NCBI GenBank assembly: GCA_025655455.1
Contig: JAHXIV010000007.1
Span: forward strand, 62,001 to 126,000
Length of the DNA stretch: 64,000 nucleotides
Source of the DNA: a gamma proteobacterium symbiont of Taylorina sp.
GTDB lineage: Bacteria; Pseudomonadota; Gammaproteobacteria; GRL18
Direction of reading: 5' to 3'
Shown here piece after piece: positions 61,967-64,000 of the stretch; position 1 is the first letter of the stretch; each line of letters starts with the position of its first letter. A model generated the notes under the pieces. The model did no database searches, was not told the DNA's origin, and worked only from the letters and a program-made list of their open reading frames with translations. The translations under genes were made by a program, and so were the position numbers.

Positions 61967-64000
61967 TTACCGCTGGTATTTTTTAATTAAAGCTTCAGAA
62001 GCCAGGCCTTTTAATTTTTGTAATAATTTAAGTTCCTGTTGTTTAATCACCAGATCATTTGCTTGAAATTGATCACCATAAAACAAGCCGATGGGTTTCT
62101 TTTTAACCATAATGGGTAAAATAATAAAACTCTTCGCCTCAATAATCTGCTGATACCAGGCGGGAATTTTCTTAATAATTTTTTCATCGCTTGAATCTGA
62201 AATACAAATATCAATACCTTTATCCAAAGCTAAATGAAAAACATCTAACTTATGTTTTAAAGGAAATTTAAATTGAGAGAGGAATGCATTATTAATCCCA
62301 TAGCCAAATTTGGCTTCCATTATTTTCTTGCTGTTATTTACCATGCAGACGGCAGCATGATCAAATTTAAAGGCTCTTTGCATGACCTCCATACAGAGTC
62401 TGAAAATATCTGTGACGCTATAGCTCTCTTCTAACAGTGCGCTGATATCCTCAATGCCGGCATTAAGGATGCTTATAGGATCATTACCCACCTCTTCTAC
62501 AATAATTTGAATGTTTTTATCGTCAGGCTTTATCAGTATGGTTTGTTCTGCTCCCATGATGACCGTTTTGTCGGCAGTTTCCTCATCTTCCTGATTAAGA
62601 CCTTCAATAATAGAGGATTTGGACATATTAATATTTAATATTGAATTGAGTTCATTTAAATCATCTTTTGCCTGATCAGCCAATCCTGTGAGATCGCTGT
62701 CTTTTAATTTAAGTTGTGGTGTGTACTCCCGCCATAGTTTAACTGATTGTTTTCTCCAGTCAGAACCGCTGCTGTTTTCAATCAGAGAGGTGAGTTCATT
62801 GGAGAGACTGGTTATGGCATGCATTTTTTCTTCATTATTCAATTGCATGCGTTTATTATTGGCCTTGGCATTATAGGGATTGATGGTATTAACAATATAA
62901 TAGGGCAACTCCCATTCTTTGGCTATTGCTACGCCTAAACGACTATAGGTGACTCCCAGGACCTGAATAGCGGCATTTTCTTCATTTGATTTTTTATCAG
63001 CAACCAACTGTTCAATTTCTAATGATTCTTCATTGAAATAGAAAATACTGAGTAGTTTTCCAAGATTATGAAAAATACCGCTGAGAAAAACCTCTTCTTT
63101 ATTTTGCAGCTCTATTTTATCTGCCAGGTTTTTTGCAAAAACACCACTATATAAGCAGGAAACGACCTGATCTTTTAACTGTTTTGCCTGTGCTTTATCG
63201 TGCAGGTGGTCAATGAGAATTAAACTGACAGCAATGGAACGAATTGCATCAAAGCCCAGCATCATGACTGCACGGGATATGGTTTTAACTTCACCACCGC
63301 TGCGACGATAATATGCAGAATTAACAATCTTAAGAATTTTATTGGTTAAGGCAAAATCTTCAACAATGGCTCCTGCCAGCTCATTAAATCCCTTTTCATC
63401 TTCATCAACAATTTTATTAATTTTAAACAACGATTCTGACAGTGCAGGAAAATCTTTTTTTCGCTTCATTCGCCTGAGCAAAAACTCAACAGTGACATCC
63501 TGGTTTTTACTGGACTGATTAATAGAACTGGACTGGGTCTCCAGATAGTCATCAATTGCTGTATTAAATTCTGTTGTACTCTGGTAACGATTCGCTAATT
63601 TTTTATCAATTGCCTTTAAAATAATACTTTCAAATTTATCATCAATATCAGTATTAAATTTTGAGGGGACAGCCAGTGATTCATGCAGTACTTTTTTTAT
63701 AATCAGCTTAATACTGTTAGCTTTAAATGCAGATTGTCCGGTCAGCATTTCATAGAGAATAATTCCCATCGCATAAGAGTCATTACTGGCACTAAGAGAT
63801 TGTTCACGAATATATTCAGGGGGCATATATCGCGGGGTACCAAAAAAGCCATCCGTTTTGGTTTTTTGACCTGAAAGTATACGGGCAATACCAAAGTCCA
63901 TTATTTTGGCCACATTTTCATCATTAATGAGAATGTTATCAGGTTTTAAATCACAATGAATGATATTTTGCTCGTTTGCATGACTGATAGCTTCAATGGC
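61967..64000 (-). CDS. Ser/Thr kinase - HDOD - GAF fusion, partial
   Basis: 677 residues visible; the N-terminal lobe lies beyond the right edge. Visible kinase part (about 1-145): HCDLKPDN catalytic loop, DFG in KIMDFGIARIL, activation-loop/P+1 FGTPRYMPPE and the usual C-lobe. The residue before the catalytic Asp is Cys, not Arg, so it is a non-RD kinase. A HDOD domain follows (about 175-400, with FPALSESLFKINKIVDED and LTNKILKIVNSAYYRR) and a C-terminal GAF domain (about 510-670). No such three-part protein is known to me. It is convergent with the FHA-cyclase gene. Confidence 0.85.
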   Translation of the reverse strand, partial: AIEAISHANEQNIIHCDLKPDNILINDENVAKIMDFGIARILSGQKTKTDGFFGTPRYMPPEYIREQSLSASNDSYAMGIILYEMLTGQSAFKANSIKLIIKKVLHESLAVPSKFNTDIDDKFESIILKAIDKKLANRYQSTTEFNTAIDDYLETQSSSINQSSKNQDVTVEFLLRRMKRKKDFPALSESLFKINKIVDEDEKGFNELAGAIVEDFALTNKILKIVNSAYYRRSGGEVKTISRAVMMLGFDAIRSIAVSLILIDHLHDKAQAKQLKDQVVSCLYSGVFAKNLADKIELQNKEEVFLSGIFHNLGKLLSIFYFNEESLEIEQLVADKKSNEENAAIQVLGVTYSRLGVAIAKEWELPYYIVNTINPYNAKANNKRMQLNNEEKMHAITSLSNELTSLIENSSGSDWRKQSVKLWREYTPQLKLKDSDLTGLADQAKDDLNELNSILNINMSKSSIIEGLNQEDEETADKTVIMGAEQTILIKPDDKNIQIIVEEVGNDPISILNAGIEDISALLEESYSVTDIFRLCMEVMQRAFKFDHAAVCMVNNSKKIMEAKFGYGINNAFLSQFKFPLKHKLDVFHLALDKGIDICISDSSDEKIIKKIPAWYQQIIEAKSFIILPIMVKKKPIGLFYGDQFQANDLVIKQQELKLLQKLKGLASEALIKKYQR

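Overview
The window is chromosomal DNA from an AT-rich gammaproteobacterium. The evidence is gene order and protein type: gatA-gatC divergent from mreB-mreC-mreD-mrdA-mrdB-mltB, and a block matching the E. coli yibN-grxC-secB-gpsA / gpmI-envC-yibQ region. I cannot name the genus. The sulfur and redox genes (DsrE-like protein, rhodanese, a SqrR/BigR-type repressor, TlpA domains) would suit a sulfur-metabolising lineage, but that is inference. I see no rRNA, tRNA, CRISPR array, transposase, integrase or prophage gene.

Layout. 1-7903: GatA (cut by the left edge) and GatC, then the rod-shape/elongasome genes. 7888-9785: TonB-ExbD-ExbB. 9786-16861: small-molecule transport and regulation (two LysE/RhtB exporters, a GlcG/HbpS-like exported protein, a CadC-like membrane regulator with TPRs, a DASS transporter, a Bcr/CflA MFS pump). 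16904-20418: five minus-strand genes, from a TetR repressor down to an exported hydrolase-fold/TlpA fusion, with two matching operator palindromes. 20642-22005: YiaW/YiaV-like pair. 22026-25238: bioB-bioF-bioH. 25239-25632: two MITE-like palindromic elements. 25633-32630: comF, an SDR protein, a GGDEF-EAL receptor, moaA, a DUF3334 protein, trmL. 32704-36801: murI, gpsA, secB, trxC, grxC, membrane rhodanese, ArsR-family repressor. 37187-42744: gpmI, envC, ctpA, yibQ, yajL. 42782-48118: ppk2 and a beta-barrel / LolA-like / MMPL exporter triad. 48221-52450: Gld-like ABC system. 52616-53779: small exported protein and mutM. 53952-64000: a 1098-residue LamG/DUF1566 exported protein, a coiled-coil membrane protein, arsM, and a PP2C / cyclase-FHA / kinase-HDOD-GAF signalling set running off the right edge.

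How the genes work together. The left part builds the lateral cell wall; envC and ctpA add wall-splitting and processing factors. grxC, trxC, the rhodanese and the repressor form a cytoplasmic thiol/persulfide unit. The TetR cluster is probably a periplasmic redox or sulfur unit. The right end holds all parts of a reversible Ser/Thr phosphorylation circuit: kinase, phosphatase, and a phosphothreonine-binding FHA domain fused to a nucleotide cyclase.

The most unusual observations are: (i) a repeated leader lying just upstream of several genes that, in three unrelated genes, runs into the coding sequence so that each starts MFDKxxQ; (ii) an ATT start codon for mreC; (iii) a TetR promoter whose 17-bp spacer is the operator and whose transcript should be leaderless; (iv) a repressor with the two cysteines of the SqrR persulfide switch at the same 66-residue spacing; (v) three large imperfect palindromes resembling non-autonomous mobile elements; and (vi) the kinase/phosphatase/FHA-cyclase cluster.
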